The translations under genes and the position numbers were made by a program. Source: Nipponacmea schrenckii (Eukaryota > Mollusca > Gastropoda > Lottiidae). From it: 64,000 nucleotides of DNA. The stretch spans positions 930,001-994,000 of the forward strand of contig JAUJPP010000007.1 of NCBI GenBank assembly GCA_030562195.1, given 5' to 3'. The notes below the pieces were generated by a model that saw only the letters and a program-made list of their open reading frames with translations, searched no databases and was not told where the DNA came from. The number at the start of each line of letters is the position of its first letter. Within the stretch, counting starts at the first letter, position 1. Positions 1 to 12,530 of the stretch are shown one piece after another.

Positions 1-1398
1 TAATTGTACTTAAATATTTAGAATTATAAAACAGTAATTATTACTTTACCACATTGGTTACTTTGTACTTTAATTACTTAGATATACTTTTAACACTTTC
101 TACATGGTCTAGTTTCAATTGATGACTGTTTCTTTCTGAATTCTGTTAATATCATTGCCAGATATCTTTCATCTTGTAAACTTGTTAAAATAATTATCAC
201 ACTAGCCTCAGTTGTAACCTACATCATAATATCTGTTGGTCAAATCATCACCATATCTAACTGGGATAGTATTACTTGTTGGTATTCACACTAGCATCAA
301 TCAAACAGAACTGGCAAGATCAGAATGTTTCTCATAAAACTGATCACTAATGACAATGTCATAAACAGTTTGAAAAATCAAATATATCTTGCACAGTGTG
401 TTTTGTTAATCAAGTCAAGTTTTGAAGAAAACTACACATACTTTAACAATAGCATGATCTAAATCGTGATATTTCACTGTATATGAGTGTTTTCTACTAA
501 TGATTTTAACATATCTGCTCAGTGAGAGCAAAATTCTACTTTAAATTAAAGTTTCGTGCCAAACACTTATATAATAAACAGATAACTCAGATATGTTGAG
601 ATACAGAAGTAGTAAGAGTGAAGCCATGCTACGTAATAATGCTACATAATAATGCTTATTATTTTTTACGTTAGAATGACCAGGATGTGATCAATATCAT
701 GAATACTTGTCTAATTGTCAATGGAGGAATGGAAAATGATGTTTTAGCATGTATTATGCAAATCCCAAAAGCGTAATTCCAGTCTTAACCATAAATCAAC
801 AATAATTTAAATATTTTCTACCTCGAGTTGGCTGTAAAAGTGAAATAATTCTTAGAAAAGTGAAGATTTCATTGATACCTGAAGGATAAAATGAGTAAAA
901 AAAACTTTATGATAGATGAATTGAAAGTTGATATTCATATATAACACCCTATCTCTTCTCTTGAGACCAATTTTCTCTTATTTTATTACAGACTAGTTGT
1001 TTTCTATGTCTAATCTCTATAGAATAGTATTTCAAATATTTTTGTTCTAGAAAAGAGTTTATCTGTCAAGTATCTTTAATAATTGGTAGTTCATTGTTCA
1101 ATTAAATTTGGTCATATTAGTTTCTTTGTTTCTATTGACACTAGTATTTCAGTTAATTGATAATTCAATTAAAGAGGTGATCCCAGGTGAAATGTAACAT
1201 GAATAGATATGATCTGTTCGTCAGTAATTGAATTATATATTTATTTCCTGATAAATTGGATACTGGCAAAGAACTCATACAATGATTTCAACAACTTCAA
1301 ATCACTATTTCTGATATCTTTATAATCTTCGTGACACAACATCGAACCAGGAGTGGCAGTGGCTCAGTGAGTCAGATAAGGATCATTCCCTCCATAAA
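1..1398. other. Intergenic or intronic AT-rich DNA, no gene seen
   Basis: No long open frame, no exon-like conserved peptide and no obvious tandem repeat. A tRNA-like phrase (gtggctcagtgagtcag, near 1359) sits just before the LINE tail and may be a scrap of a SINE head. Confidence 0.5.
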
Positions 1399-2150
1399 TT
1401 AATGATAATGATAATGATTTATTTTTGATATAGCATTTTACATAAAAATTATCACAAAGCGCTTTACACATATATCATATAAATAGAATAAATAAATACA
1501 ATAACACAATTTTATGGATACATATACATATATAACAAAATTGGCAACTCAAATGTCCATTCAGTGCAAGATTTGAATGACATTTAAGAGGTAGTAGTAC
1601 ACATCACACAACATAGTTCATATATTATTCGAAAATAAACAAAAAAAAAGGTGGGTTTTCAGTGCCATTTGAAAGAGTTGAGTTTACTGATGGCTCTCAG
1701 TTCCACTGGTAGCTCATTACACAGTTTTGGCATATAGACATAAAATGCCCTATCCCCGTACACTTTTTCGGCTTAGGCCTCACCTTAGGGTGATCAAGCT
1801 TCACCCCTCCTCAACTCTTTGTTTGAATTCTCTGAGTGGAAACAGTAATTAGGTTAGTGAGATAGAGCGGCGCTGACTCTCTATGGTGAATTAATTTAAA
1901 AATAATGCTGATAATTTTGAACAGAACGCGCATCTCTACTGGGAGCCAATGTAGTTCATACAGTACAGGTGTCATATCTGGATGTCGACCCATCCGCCTT
2001 CTGATAACCTTTTGAGGTAATACCTTCAGATTTTTCAACAGTGATGCAGGTTGAAAGGCCCAACATGAAAAAAACATGGAGTTTTCTGCATCTTTCTCTT
2101 TCTGAGAACAACCAATAATCATATGAAGTACCCTTTCCACTCTACTATTT
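1399..2150 (-). mobile_element. 5'-truncated non-LTR retrotransposon (LINE) remnant, C-terminal end of the RT ORF
   Basis: On the minus strand, 2140-1811 encodes a peptide containing 'TPVLYELHWLPVEMRVLFKI' followed by 'APLYLTNLI'. This is the region just after the reverse transcriptase domain that is well conserved in Jockey/CR1-like LINE ORF2 proteins. In other frames further down, 1790-1650 continues with 'GDRAFYVYMPKLCNELPVEL', the usual final block, so at least one frameshift and a stop have broken the ORF. The element ends on the plus side in an (aatgat)n microsatellite at 1401-1420 next to the phrase 'aagcgctttacac', a common LINE 3' end. Similarity stops at about 2150, so the copy is strongly 5'-truncated and dead. 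Confidence 0.8.
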
Positions 2151-5100
2151 CAATAATGCATTGAATCGTGTCAATAGAGTGTTCTAGGTTCTAAAAAGTT
2201 TCAAGAAAGAACACAAGAAAAACATATATACAGTCTTCAATCAATAATGGTGATAGAATTAGCGTGGAATACAAATTACTTCAAAACTTTCTATAAATTG
2301 GATCATTAACCTCAAAGTGCTAGAAAAATTAGCCTTAAAATATTCACTCAATAATTTCTTTTACTACTATTAATAAATTTTCATTCACAAAATCTGGAAT
2401 TGTCTTCTTTTTTTTTCCTTTAAGATTCTATTTTCAAACAAATCACGTAGACACTTATTGTTCTTACTGTTTAAAGATTTATTAAAATCTCTCCAAGACT
2501 GTATGTGAATTGAAAGGATAGAGGAATAGTACGTGAGGTAATAAAACAGATTAGGTCAATATTGGTATTGACTTAACAGCTTAGTAAATATAAGATCTTA
2601 CTTATATAGCTCTACAATTAACATAACTAATTACAACTGAAAGGAAGCATAATCTCCATTCTATGGCACAACCTTTTTTAATGGAAGGAAACAATTCATA
2701 CATGCATATTTGATGTCTTACTAAAAGCAAATCTACCTTATAGTGTTCCTGGTTTTGAACAAAGCCCTAGCCAGTAATGAATGATCCACATCTTAGTTCA
2801 GTTCTTAAAAGTTAGATTGCCACCAAGTGATTTAAATCAGCTCAACATATCAAGTAGGCCACTTTATTGACACTTGCTTGAACATTGACAACCTTCTTTA
2901 ACTTTCCTCCTGTCTTCAAAATTGACTTGGGTTTAGCCAACTGTAAAACTTTGAATCAATTTTGTACCAATCCATATCTGTACATTACTAATTTGTCAAG
3001 GGCATTGAATCAAACATATTCTTGATGAATAAATGATATACAGTAGAAACTTTACTCTATATGATCTCTGGAACTTAATTTAGTTAGGTCATATAAAATA
3101 TTGAGACTCTGTTGTCCTAATCCAATTATCAATTGTTACTACATAATAATTTGAAACAGTAAAACTAGGAATGAATGATTGTTGCATGTTTAAAACCCTA
3201 TTATGAAATAATAAATATGTTATACCATGAACAATGAACAAAATATAAGCAACCTGTGACCAATGAAATGATAATGAGAAAGAACATATGGTTTAAAGGA
3301 AGTGGTATTTATTGAATTAATTGACTGTGTATATAAAGGGTTAATGTAGCTTGATTTATTATTATTCATAATTCCTATCGATTAAATGTGGTATTTAAAC
3401 CTTAAATCATTTTCTCCATGCTTGTGTAGAGCATGTTCAATTTTATTTTTCAAATGCTTTTTCTTTTTGTAACAAGACTATTCTGGTAAAGAAATAAAAC
3501 ATTAGAAATTAATTGCACTCAAACAATGTGGGCTACTAGAATATAAATTGTTTTGTACTATACTAGATAATGTAGTTACAATTACTGCAACAGTCATAAA
3601 TACACCATTTAACTCTGACTACTAGTACATAATTCTTGAAATATTATTGGCATTGTTTATTGTATATATTCACGGTGTTTTGACAAAACTAATTAGATAT
3701 ATACCCGTAAGATACATTGACATTGATGCTTACTGAAACTGGTTATGACCATGAAAATGTATTAAGCTTTATCAGGACCTGAATGTATGACAATTTATTG
3801 TTTAGCCTTAGTCATTTTAAATAGTTATAAACTGAAATTGGTATAAGACTAAATATTTTCTGTATTGAGCATTCTAAACATCCATAGAAATTTATGTAGG
3901 AAATAAAGAGGAAAACCCCATATGCATTTTGGATTCAATTAAACAATAATCACCACAGCACTGATAGTATTATGAAGATCATATTCAAAATTCAATCTTG
4001 TCACTGCCTTGGACTTAAATCTAGTAAGTTTGATCAGCTCTGTTTCATTTCATTTACCAAGTTTGGTGATAACTTTGATGAGAAATATATTCAGACATAA
4101 ATCACTTAATTATCATTAACTTGTCTATATCATTCTACACATGGATTTTATTATAGTGGGATTATTTATGGGATATTTTGTTAGAAGTCACTTTTTATTG
4201 AGCCAGATTTAAAATCGTTTGTTATTACCTTGATGATTCTGCCATGACCATCTTGATCAAAGTATTTATATAAAAGAGAGGGGTCACGGTGGTTTCAAGT
4301 TTTAACACATTGCATGGCATGACATTTCAGCTTCATTAGTCTTATTCAAAGTAGAAAAGAAAGATGTACAAATTTCATTTCATTTAATCATATAAATGAA
4401 TAAAATCTCTTGGGCATGATTTTATAGGTATTTCTATCCTAGCCAATGTAATCTCTTTAGAATCAAAGGTTTCCTTCAAAAAAACTGAAAAATCCATCAT
4501 TAGTTAAAATCTTAGAACCATGTCAATTATCAAGAATTGATTTTCTCTTTTTCTCATACAATCTAATAATTTATTGCAAAATTTAAGAAATAGAGAAAGA
4601 ATACTTTTATTACTTACAGTAAACAGTATAAATAATTTAGGTCTAATAGTAATGAATGACTATGGTAGAAATACTACAAAACCACTACTGTTCAAACCAT
4701 ACAATAGTATTTATATCAATTTACTATACCACTTACTCAGAAGCCTACGGCTCACAAACAATGAATGGCATTAAATACTACAATAAAAGTCTGAAAAGTG
4801 ACCAATGACTTTGATCAACTTCCAATAATGGTAGGACTGTGTGTTACTAGTTATTCCAATTAATGATTAAACTGGCACCATATGGATATTGGTTTAAAAC
4901 TCTTGTTTTTATAGGAATATATAGTCATATAAAAGTATAATTTATAAGAATAATTACATGAAATACATGTACCAGTATTAAATATGACAATCACAGCTTG
5001 ATGTTTAGTGGTGAAGTTCAACTGTTTTTTAATCATCACTTTCATTATAAAAGATATTTTACAATATAGTTTGTATTATTGACAGTTCTGTATTTCTTGT

Positions 5101-5587
5101 TGATAGGAGTTGATTTTGTTAAGATGCTTAAAGATGAATTCTTATTGAGGTAAGAAAATATGTCTTGGATAAAATACTTTCTCTTTGATTATTTGAATAC
5201 TTACCACCATGGAGGTAAAACAGAAAAAAATAAAAATTTAGAAAACATATCAAAGCGATTTCATTTTGCACAGAAAACTAATTGTTATTAGCTCCAAAAA
5301 GTTGTCTTAAAAAGAATCCATTTGAATCAAACATGCTTGAAGTGAAAGAATATAATATCATTCTTTGACAACTTAATCTGGAATTTAGTTTGATTTTGGT
5401 CCTCTGTTGGGCTGAAGTAAATTTATATGGTATGAAGGCTTGCTTAAATTTATTAACAATAATCTTCACAAATCTCTTTCCATTAAACACTTAATTTCTA
5501 AATATAGATATCAATAATCTTGTCTATTGATATAAATAAACAAACATATATATATCATTGTTAATAGTTTTGTAAAAATTCTGAAAA
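2151..5587. other. AT-rich non-coding stretch, no gene seen
   Basis: Open frames here are at most about 70 codons, have no recognisable motif and look like chance frames in AT-rich DNA. No tandem repeat or transposon end was recognised. Confidence 0.5.
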
Positions 5588-6396
5588 TTGACCTTAAAAA
5601 ACACCTTGGTTGTCTGGTCTAGTGATATTATTTCTGAAAATCTAGACCTTGGTAGTCTTATCTTGATATTATATTACCTGAATATAGACCTTGGTAGTCT
5701 TATCTTGATATTATATTACCTGAAAATCTAGACCTTGGTAGTCTTATCTTGATATTATATTACCTGAATATAGACCTTGGTTGTCTGGTCTAGTGATATT
5801 TCTGAAAATCTAGACCTTGGTAGTCTTATCTTGATATTATATTACCTGAATATAGACCTTGAGTCTGGTCTAGTAATATTAATTATGTTAATACAGACCT
5901 TGGTAGTCTTGTCTAGTGATATATTACCTGAATATAGACCTTGAGTCTGGTCTAGTAATATTAATTATGTTAATACAGACCTTGGTAGTCTTGTCTAGTG
6001 ATATATTACCTGAATATAGACCTTGGTAGTCTTGTCTAGTGATATTAGTTTATCTTAATATAGACCTTGGTAGGGTGGTCTAGTGATATTAGTTTACCTT
6101 AATATAGACCTTGGTAGGGTGGTCTAGTGATATTAGTTTACCTTAATATAGACCTTGGTAGTCTTGTCTAGTGATATTAGTTTACCTTAATATAGACCTT
6201 GGTAGGGTGGTCTAGTGATATTAGTTTACCTAAATAAAGACCTTGGTAGTCTTGTCTAGTGATATTAGTTTATCTTAATATAGACCTTGGTAGTCTTGTC
6301 TAGTGATATTAGTTTACCTTAATATAGACCTTGGTAGGGTGGTCTAGTGATATTAGTTCACCTAAATAAAAACCTTGGTAGTCTTATCTAGTGATA
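5588..6396. repeat. Minisatellite, 42-44 bp unit (left part)
   Basis: About 18 tandem copies of a unit built from the words atagaccttggtagtct, tgtctagtgatatta and gtttaccttaat. Two versions alternate: a 42-bp form with 'tatcttgatattatattacc' mainly on the left, and a 44-bp form with 'gtctagtgatattagttta' mainly on the right. Some copies replace 'gtagtctt' with 'gtagggtg' or 'gagtct'. The array is interrupted at 6396 by a TA-flanked element and resumes at 7189, so both parts were once a single array. Confidence 0.95.
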
Positions 6397-7186
6397 CAGT
6401 ATATCCTGCTGATACGACCACCTTTATTAAGAGCCCACCTTCAATAAACGACCACAATAAAATCCCCCCTGCGAGTTTTCAATGTAATTATCGACTAATA
6501 AGCGGCCACCTTCATTACGCGACCAGCGGCCATGTATTTATACTCCCAATTGATTAAAATAACTCAATTAAGCGACCATGACACTTTTGATTATCTCCCG
6601 TAACAATAATCAAGTTCACGCGTCGGTGATATTCAATGAGATCATCGCTAATCGGTAATTAGATAATCTTCTACAGATTAATTTTATAGCTTGTTGCTGA
6701 TTAATATTGAAAGATATCATCATATTGACAATTATTATAAAGTACTGTAAAGGCTTCAATATTTCGTTTTTTGGTAAAATTTAGACTACCGTAAATTTGA
6801 TCAGAAAGCGAAAGTAGGGTGTTATAAAAACATATTAATCAGGTGAAAATAGAATAAAGCGTGTTACCGGGCAATTAAAATGCAAGTAAAGAAGGATATC
6901 TTATTGATTTAAGGTAGAGAATTTTGACTTTGAAAACGATAATAACTGTGAGAACTTTGGTATCTAAAAGAAAATAAAATACGACAAAATAGAGTATCCC
7001 GTCAGTAGATAGGAGATAGCATGCACAAGCAGTAGAAACTATACATGTATGATTAAAAGTAAGATCCTATGATTTCCAAAACGTCAAAACGAAATGGTTT
7101 TGCAGTTCCTCTCTTAAGAGGCCACCTTCACTCAGCGACCGTTTTTGAATATTCCCTTGAGTGGTCTCTGAATGCAGGTTCTACTG
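6397..7186. mobile_element. TA-flanked non-autonomous DNA transposon (Tc1/mariner-pogo-like MITE) inside the minisatellite
   Basis: The 790-bp segment begins CAGTATATCCTGC and ends GCAGGTTCTACTG, the inverted form of CAGTAGAACCTGC. A TA lies directly outside each end (6395-6396 and 7187-7188). TA target duplication with CAGT-type ends fits the Tc1/mariner superfamily, most like pogo/Tigger elements (family knowledge). The subterminal parts are also related: 'gcgaccaccttcatta'-like words at the left recur inverted or direct as 'gaggccaccttcactcagcga' near 7117. There is no transposase ORF, so movement would need a transposase from elsewhere. Minisatellite units lie on both sides, which makes the insertion boundaries clear. 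Confidence 0.85.
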
Positions 7187-7545
7187 TAATAGTTTATGTA
7201 AATATAAACCTTGGTAGTCTTGTCCAATGTAGTTTACCTAAATATTAACCTTTGTATTCTTGTCTAGTGGTATTATTTTACCTAAATATAAACCTTGGTA
7301 GTCTTATCTTGATATTATATTACCTGAATATAGACCTTGGTAGTCTTATCTTGATATTATATTACCTGAATATAGACCTTGGTAGTCTTATCTTGATATT
7401 ATATTACCTGAATATAGACCTTGGTAGTTTGGTCTAGTGATATAAGTTTATCTTAAAATAGACCTTGGTAGTCTGACCTTAGTAGTCTTGTCTTGTTGTA
7501 TTATGTATTCTGATCTAGTAGTATTAGTTTACTTAAATATAGAAC
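7187..7545. repeat. Minisatellite, 42-44 bp unit (right part)
   Basis: This continues the array at 5588-6396, with seven or eight units, most in the 42-bp form. Because 42 is a multiple of three, one frame stays open for 61 codons across it (7252-7437) with a 14-residue periodicity. I do not regard that frame as a gene. Confidence 0.92.
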
Positions 7546-9295
7546 TTGGCATGTCCTGTGATACACATGTATATGCAGGAGCTAGTATCTTGGTATTGTG
7601 TTGTGTATTTATAAATGAATCGTTATTTTAAAACAAATACTGAATTATTTATGAGAATTTTATAATACATGATAAAAATTACTATCTTACTACAAAAAGG
7701 CAATAATTCTCATTCTATCAATTTACTTCTATCTTCATGGATATAAAATCATCTTCTGACCACTATCTATTTCATCATTAAAATCCAAGATGAAATAATC
7801 ACATTAACACAATCATCTCTAGTATTTTGAAACAATTTTCTTTGCTTAGGGATGAGATCTTTAAATTGTAACAAAAGCTTTCACTTTTATAGCAGATAGA
7901 GAATGTTCATATCCTTTGTGAGATGACAAGTCACATGGATCTAAATTTAAGTTTGGTAAACAAAGTCATTGCAATACTGAAGACTAAGTATTTCATGTGT
8001 GGAACTTCACTTAATAAAAGGATGATAGGGAGGAAAGTTTAATGCATGAGAAATAATAAAGTTATAAAAGACACCATAAATCGAGAGATATTATTCATAA
8101 AATCAGAGAACTAAATAACTTAAGTAGTTTCTTCTTATTAATGAGAAATAAAAGCCTCATTTACATGACTCAGATGGTTGACAATATAGAGTACAGATAT
8201 CAATATTCCATTTTGACCTTTCTACCATTATATCAAACACAATCTTAACTCTTTCCAGTTAACTCTTACATTCACCATTCATGTCAATTTTTCTTCCAAT
8301 ATATATCAGAAGGTCTTCATTCTGTTACTGCTCTTAAATGAATTTTGATTGAGGATTGTGTCAATAGGTGATTTTTGGGTTCCTATTGCCAAAAAATAAA
8401 TAAACTGAGTTTGTGTGCAATCTATGTTGGAGTTTGTTCATGAAGGACAGTAAACTATATTTCTCTGTTCTGGTACATGTATTGTACAAAGACCATTTAT
8501 CAGAATGAAATTTTTGAAAAGAAATCACTTTAGGGTACTAAATAGAAATTTAAGACTTTTTCTTCATATGATAGAATGTATTTTAACCATTATCACTAAT
8601 CCAATTACAAAAGAACGCTAAAGTGATGATATTAATTTATAAAACAATCAGCCGTAACAATGAATAATTGGAATATTATCTCCCCTCCAAAATAAATGGA
8701 GTCAGAACACACCCAACATGTTTACAAGCAAGTGTGTAGAACAGCACATCTGATCATTAATAATATATGATGCTCATTCATGCAACTGTATAAGATAATT
8801 TTACATTTTATCATTATCATTCTTTTATAATACAGGTTATTCTTGAATTCTAATAATAAATCATTCATAAATTTATTAATAAGAGACTGTTTTCCAAGTA
8901 TTGTGTAATAATCAAAATAACTATACATCATTAAAGAAATAATATCATACAATCAGACTCCTACTATTATACAAACCCATAATTATAGTCTCATTCTAGA
9001 TACATACAACAATCTGTTTTAACACAAGCATATCTTCTGAATTTCATTTCATTTCATGCACGCCATTTCGGTATTAATCAAGCTTTGTAAGAAGTTGATT
9101 TAATTAGCTGCTTGTACAGATTGAATAAGGTGAATCACAAGTCAATGACAGAGAAGAAAAACTACTAAGCTATTCTCAACAATAATCTGTTATTTTGAAG
9201 GAAGTTAACATAAGAAAATTAATAAGAAATTGCTAAGTTTACTGAACCAATTTCGTACTTCATTGCAATCTATGTAAAGTCTATGTCCCAAGTCT
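7546..9295. other. AT-rich non-coding stretch, no gene seen
   Basis: Only short frames without motifs. No tandem repeats or transposon ends recognised. Confidence 0.45.
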
Positions 9296-9645
9296 TTACA
9301 ATTTAGGTTAGGCTTGTTAAACCTATATCCTATTTCAATGCAATTTAGGTTAGGTTTGTTGAACCTATATCCTATTTCAATGCAATTTAAGTTAGGTTTG
9401 TTGAACCTATATCCTATTTCAATGCAATTTAGGTTAGGCTTGTTGAACCTTCATCTTTTTTCAATGCAATTTAGGTTAGGCTTTTTGAACCTATATCCTA
9501 TTTCAATGCAATTTAGGTTAGGCTTGTTGAACCTATATCCTATTTCAATGCAATTTAGGTTAGGCTTCTTGAACCTTCATCCTTTTTCAATGCAATTTAG
9601 GTTAGGCTTGTTGAACCTATATCCTATTTCAATGCAATCAATTTT
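9296..9645. repeat. 42-bp tandem array
   Basis: About eight copies of a 42-bp unit made of 'ttcaatgcaatttaggttag' plus 'gcttgttgaacctatatccta'. Variants change 'cctatatccta' to 'ccttcatctttt' and 'gcttgttg' to 'gctttttg' or 'gcttcttg'. A degenerate copy lies on each side (9240-9295 and 9646-9700). The period is a multiple of three, so a 111-codon open frame with a 14-residue repeat runs through it; this is best explained by the repeat itself. Confidence 0.93.
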
Positions 9646-10416
9646 ATAATTTTATGAAGCTTGCTGAACCCCTGTGCTATATCGTTCTTCATTGCAAATT
9701 ATGTTAAGCTTATATATAGGCTTAACGAAGCAACAAACTATGTTATGATAGCTGAACTTCCCAAATGAATTCTGTGTTTTGCTTACATGTTAAAAGTTGA
9801 TCTGAATTAATCTAGATTGGACAGAACTAGTAAATACCACAAAATTAAACAGCCCTGAAATCTGGCTAGTAAATCTGTCTGGTATAGTGAATAATCTATA
9901 CTGAACACATTTTTCATTGTAAATCTATAAGATGTTGGCAACATAAATGAGTTTTAGATATGAACAAATTTATAGCCAAAACTTCATACACAAACAATGG
10001 CCACATGATCCCTAAATATTTTCCTGTTAAATGCCCCCCACTCTGATAAACTAGATATAATACTAAGTTATAGGTAAGTTGGATGTAGGTATATTGAGTA
10101 ATAATAGTTTATTAACAAGATAACGAACAAATTTTTAGATTGATATATTTGTTTTGTGGTGTTCTATTAACTTAAACAATATTGTTAATAGTCATAAATT
10201 GATGTTTAAAGAGGTTTCCTTTTCTAGTTCACATTTTCCGTAATGATTTATGTGAACTGAAAGTAATTTCAGTCAAGCGATACCTCTAATAGTCATAATT
10301 GCCTTGGAACACTAAGTAAAACATAGAGAGCTAATGTTAGGTAACTATAAAACCAGAAATAGAGGAATGATGGACCATATCTATATCGTATCTCAAATGT
10401 TAATGTCTTTTATATT

Positions 10417-10420
10417 ACAG
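10417..10420 (+). other. Probable 3' splice site of a 5'-UTR intron
   Basis: A pyrimidine-rich tract (tgtcttttatattacag) ends at 10420, 102 bases before the start codon of the GPCR. There is no in-frame coding upstream, so this is probably the acceptor joining an unseen 5' leader exon to the coding exon. Confidence 0.5.
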
Positions 10421-10522
10421 ATAATGGTTGCTGGATAATTGACATTACTCCAACGACAACCAATAAAAATCATGGCTTAAGATATTTTGTTAGAGGGAGA
10501 AATGTGAAATAATGCAACAGCC

Positions 10523-12208
10523 ATGAATAACGATTATCAACAAAAACTTAATGACCTGCGCGATAAAACAGCTGATGACCTTTTTTATAACATCACCAAG
10601 GAAACAAATAATATCACCATGTTGATAACAAAGGGAGATTACTATCACTACCTAATGACCAATACTTCGAACGTTACTTCTATTTATGGGAATATGTCTG
10701 AACAGGATAAAATGTATGCTATTGAGTCAACTATCTGTGGATCAAATTTTACTACTAAATGGAAACTAAGTGATCCTATTTGTTCTACACGCTTTGAATC
10801 ATTTTTTGTATTTGTGTTAGTGACATTACTCTTATCCCTTACAATACTGATTACAGTGATTGGAAATTTCATGGTGCTTCTCGCTTTATACCGTTATCGT
10901 TCCTTACAAACCATGTCCAATTGTTTAATAGGAAATTTAGCAGTAAGTGATTTCTGTATAGCATTAGTAGTCTTACCAATATCAACTGGTAATGATATGC
11001 TAGGTTATTGGATATTTGGTGAAACAATGTGTACAATATGGTTGTGTATAGATGTACTAATATGTACAGCTTCTATTTGGGGATTATGTACCATTGCCTT
11101 TGATCGTTATACAGCTACAGTATACCCAGTGTGGTATCATGATAAACGATCACGTAAAAAGGCATTAGCTTATATATCTTTTGTATGGATATTTTCTATC
11201 ATTATTTCCTTTTCACCATTTATTGGCTGGAGAGAAATGATACCTAATTTTTATTCACCAAATCCAGAACTCAACCGCCATGAATGTATATTATTCATGA
11301 CCCAGAGTTATGTGGTATATTCTGCTATGGGATCTTTTGTCTTGCCCTTGTTATTAATGACTTTCCTCTATATTCGTATATTTATTGTTCTTCATAAGCA
11401 GTCTAAACATCTAAAAGCCAAGGCAAATTTATACTATGCACGAAAAGAATCTGAACTAAATGGAGGAAATCAACAGATAATAGAGCGAAGCGTTACCCGA
11501 GAAACTAATCTAGATACAATGACCACACAAACTAGTTCCTTTTTTATTGAAGAATTGGATGACTCAACAATGGAGACTTCAGTATATACTGGACGTGATA
11601 TCACTGATTTATCATGTCAAAATAGCCTTCTACCAATCCAAGAGAATTTGCATAGTATTTCCAATCTGGACTCAGAAGAATCAGACCTAGAATCCAGTCC
11701 AAAACAAAGCACCAAAACAAATGGTATATCTAATAATAATCATATGATGGTTAAATGTAAATCTGAAGTGATGAATCCAAATAATCTTATCGAAAATAAA
11801 AATCTTATCACTCAAGCTGACCGTTCCAAAAGTGCCAATATCTTATCCACTACTAACAATACACAGGAATCACCAAAAACTCCATCACCTCCATCTAAAA
11901 TAACACGGAATAATCGAATGACATTATCAATGAAACGGAGATTTGAACTGCGTGAACAACGTGCCACAAAGAGAATGTTAACTATAATGGCTTGTTTTTG
12001 TGTTTGCTGGATTCCATTTTTGTGTATGTATTTAATAAGAAGTTTTTGTGTGACTTGTGATATGAATGAACATTTGGTCAGCTTTATAATATGGTTGGGA
12101 TATGCCAATTCCTGTTTAAACCCTATTCTATATACAGTATTCAATGATGACTTCAGAAAAGCTTTCAAGAAAATACTTCATATGGACACTACAAAAAAAC
12201 GTAAATAG
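10523..12208 (+). CDS. Biogenic-amine-type class A GPCR (561 aa, coding region in one exon)
   Basis: A seven-helix plasma-membrane receptor. The 90-residue extracellular head carries six N-glycosylation sequons (N23, N30, N47, N50, N57, N75). TM1 has GN (N115); TM2 has the LAVSD aspartate (D143). C170 and C255 can form the TM3-ECL2 disulphide. D177 in TM3 is the amine-binding aspartate (3.32). DRY is at 194-196 and TM4 W at 222. TM5 has S267 and S271 before P275, the catechol/phenol-contacting pattern. The third loop is long (about 290-475), Ser/Thr-rich and ends in a basic 'REQRATKRM' stretch. TM6 is CWIPF (495-499) and TM7 ends NPILY (533-537). The short C tail has FRKAFKK (helix 8). It resembles adrenergic/octopamine/dopamine/5-HT receptors, but I cannot assign the ligand. 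L at 6.52 instead of the usual F is unusual. The start is the first Met after a UTR splice acceptor; Met44 or Met64 are less likely because sequons would be lost. Confidence 0.93.
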   Translation: MNNDYQQKLNDLRDKTADDLFYNITKETNNITMLITKGDYYHYLMTNTSNVTSIYGNMSEQDKMYAIESTICGSNFTTKWKLSDPICSTRFESFFVFVLVTLLLSLTILITVIGNFMVLLALYRYRSLQTMSNCLIGNLAVSDFCIALVVLPISTGNDMLGYWIFGETMCTIWLCIDVLICTASIWGLCTIAFDRYTATVYPVWYHDKRSRKKALAYISFVWIFSIIISFSPFIGWREMIPNFYSPNPELNRHECILFMTQSYVVYSAMGSFVLPLLLMTFLYIRIFIVLHKQSKHLKAKANLYYARKESELNGGNQQIIERSVTRETNLDTMTTQTSSFFIEELDDSTMETSVYTGRDITDLSCQNSLLPIQENLHSISNLDSEESDLESSPKQSTKTNGISNNNHMMVKCKSEVMNPNNLIENKNLITQADRSKSANILSTTNNTQESPKTPSPPSKITRNNRMTLSMKRRFELREQRATKRMLTIMACFCVCWIPFLCMYLIRSFCVTCDMNEHLVSFIIWLGYANSCLNPILYTVFNDDFRKAFKKILHMDTTKKRK

Positions 12209-12520
12209 TCTCCAGTAGACCCTTATTTTATTCTGTGCTTAAATGGTTGTGTTTTATTCATTTACAAATGAATTCATAGATATTGATAGACAATGAAAAT
12301 AACAATTTATCAAAAATAAGACTTTTCAGAGAATACAAATATAGACTGGAATCTATTTTAAGAATCGGTTGATAAAAATAGATATATATTAAAATAGACT
12401 GAAAAGGATTCAATTTGTTAAGACATTCATGTTAAAATTATTATTGAATTTGATACACATGTATATGAAATAATTCCATTAAAAATTATATTTTGAATAA
12501 GTTATATGTATCAGATATAT

Positions 12521-12526
12521 AATAAA
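12521..12526 (+). terminator. Candidate polyadenylation signal for the amine-type GPCR
   Basis: AATAAA lies about 310 bases after the stop codon in AT-rich 3' sequence, with no other gene between. It is the clearest hexamer on this strand within 400 bases. Confidence 0.4.
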
Positions 12527-12530
12527 AGGT

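Noticed and set aside
7252..7437. 61-aa open reading frame
   Set aside because: A product of the 42-bp minisatellite units, with perfect 14-residue periodicity.
9310..9640. Telomere-like 'ttaggttagg' words
   Set aside because: They occur once per 42-bp unit with unrelated spacer; not a (TTAGGG)n tract.
9314..9649. 111-aa open reading frame
   Set aside because: It is only the 42-bp tandem array read in a frame without stops; no unique sequence and no gene context.
11812..12168. 118-aa minus-strand frame
   Set aside because: Antisense shadow of the amine-type GPCR coding exon.
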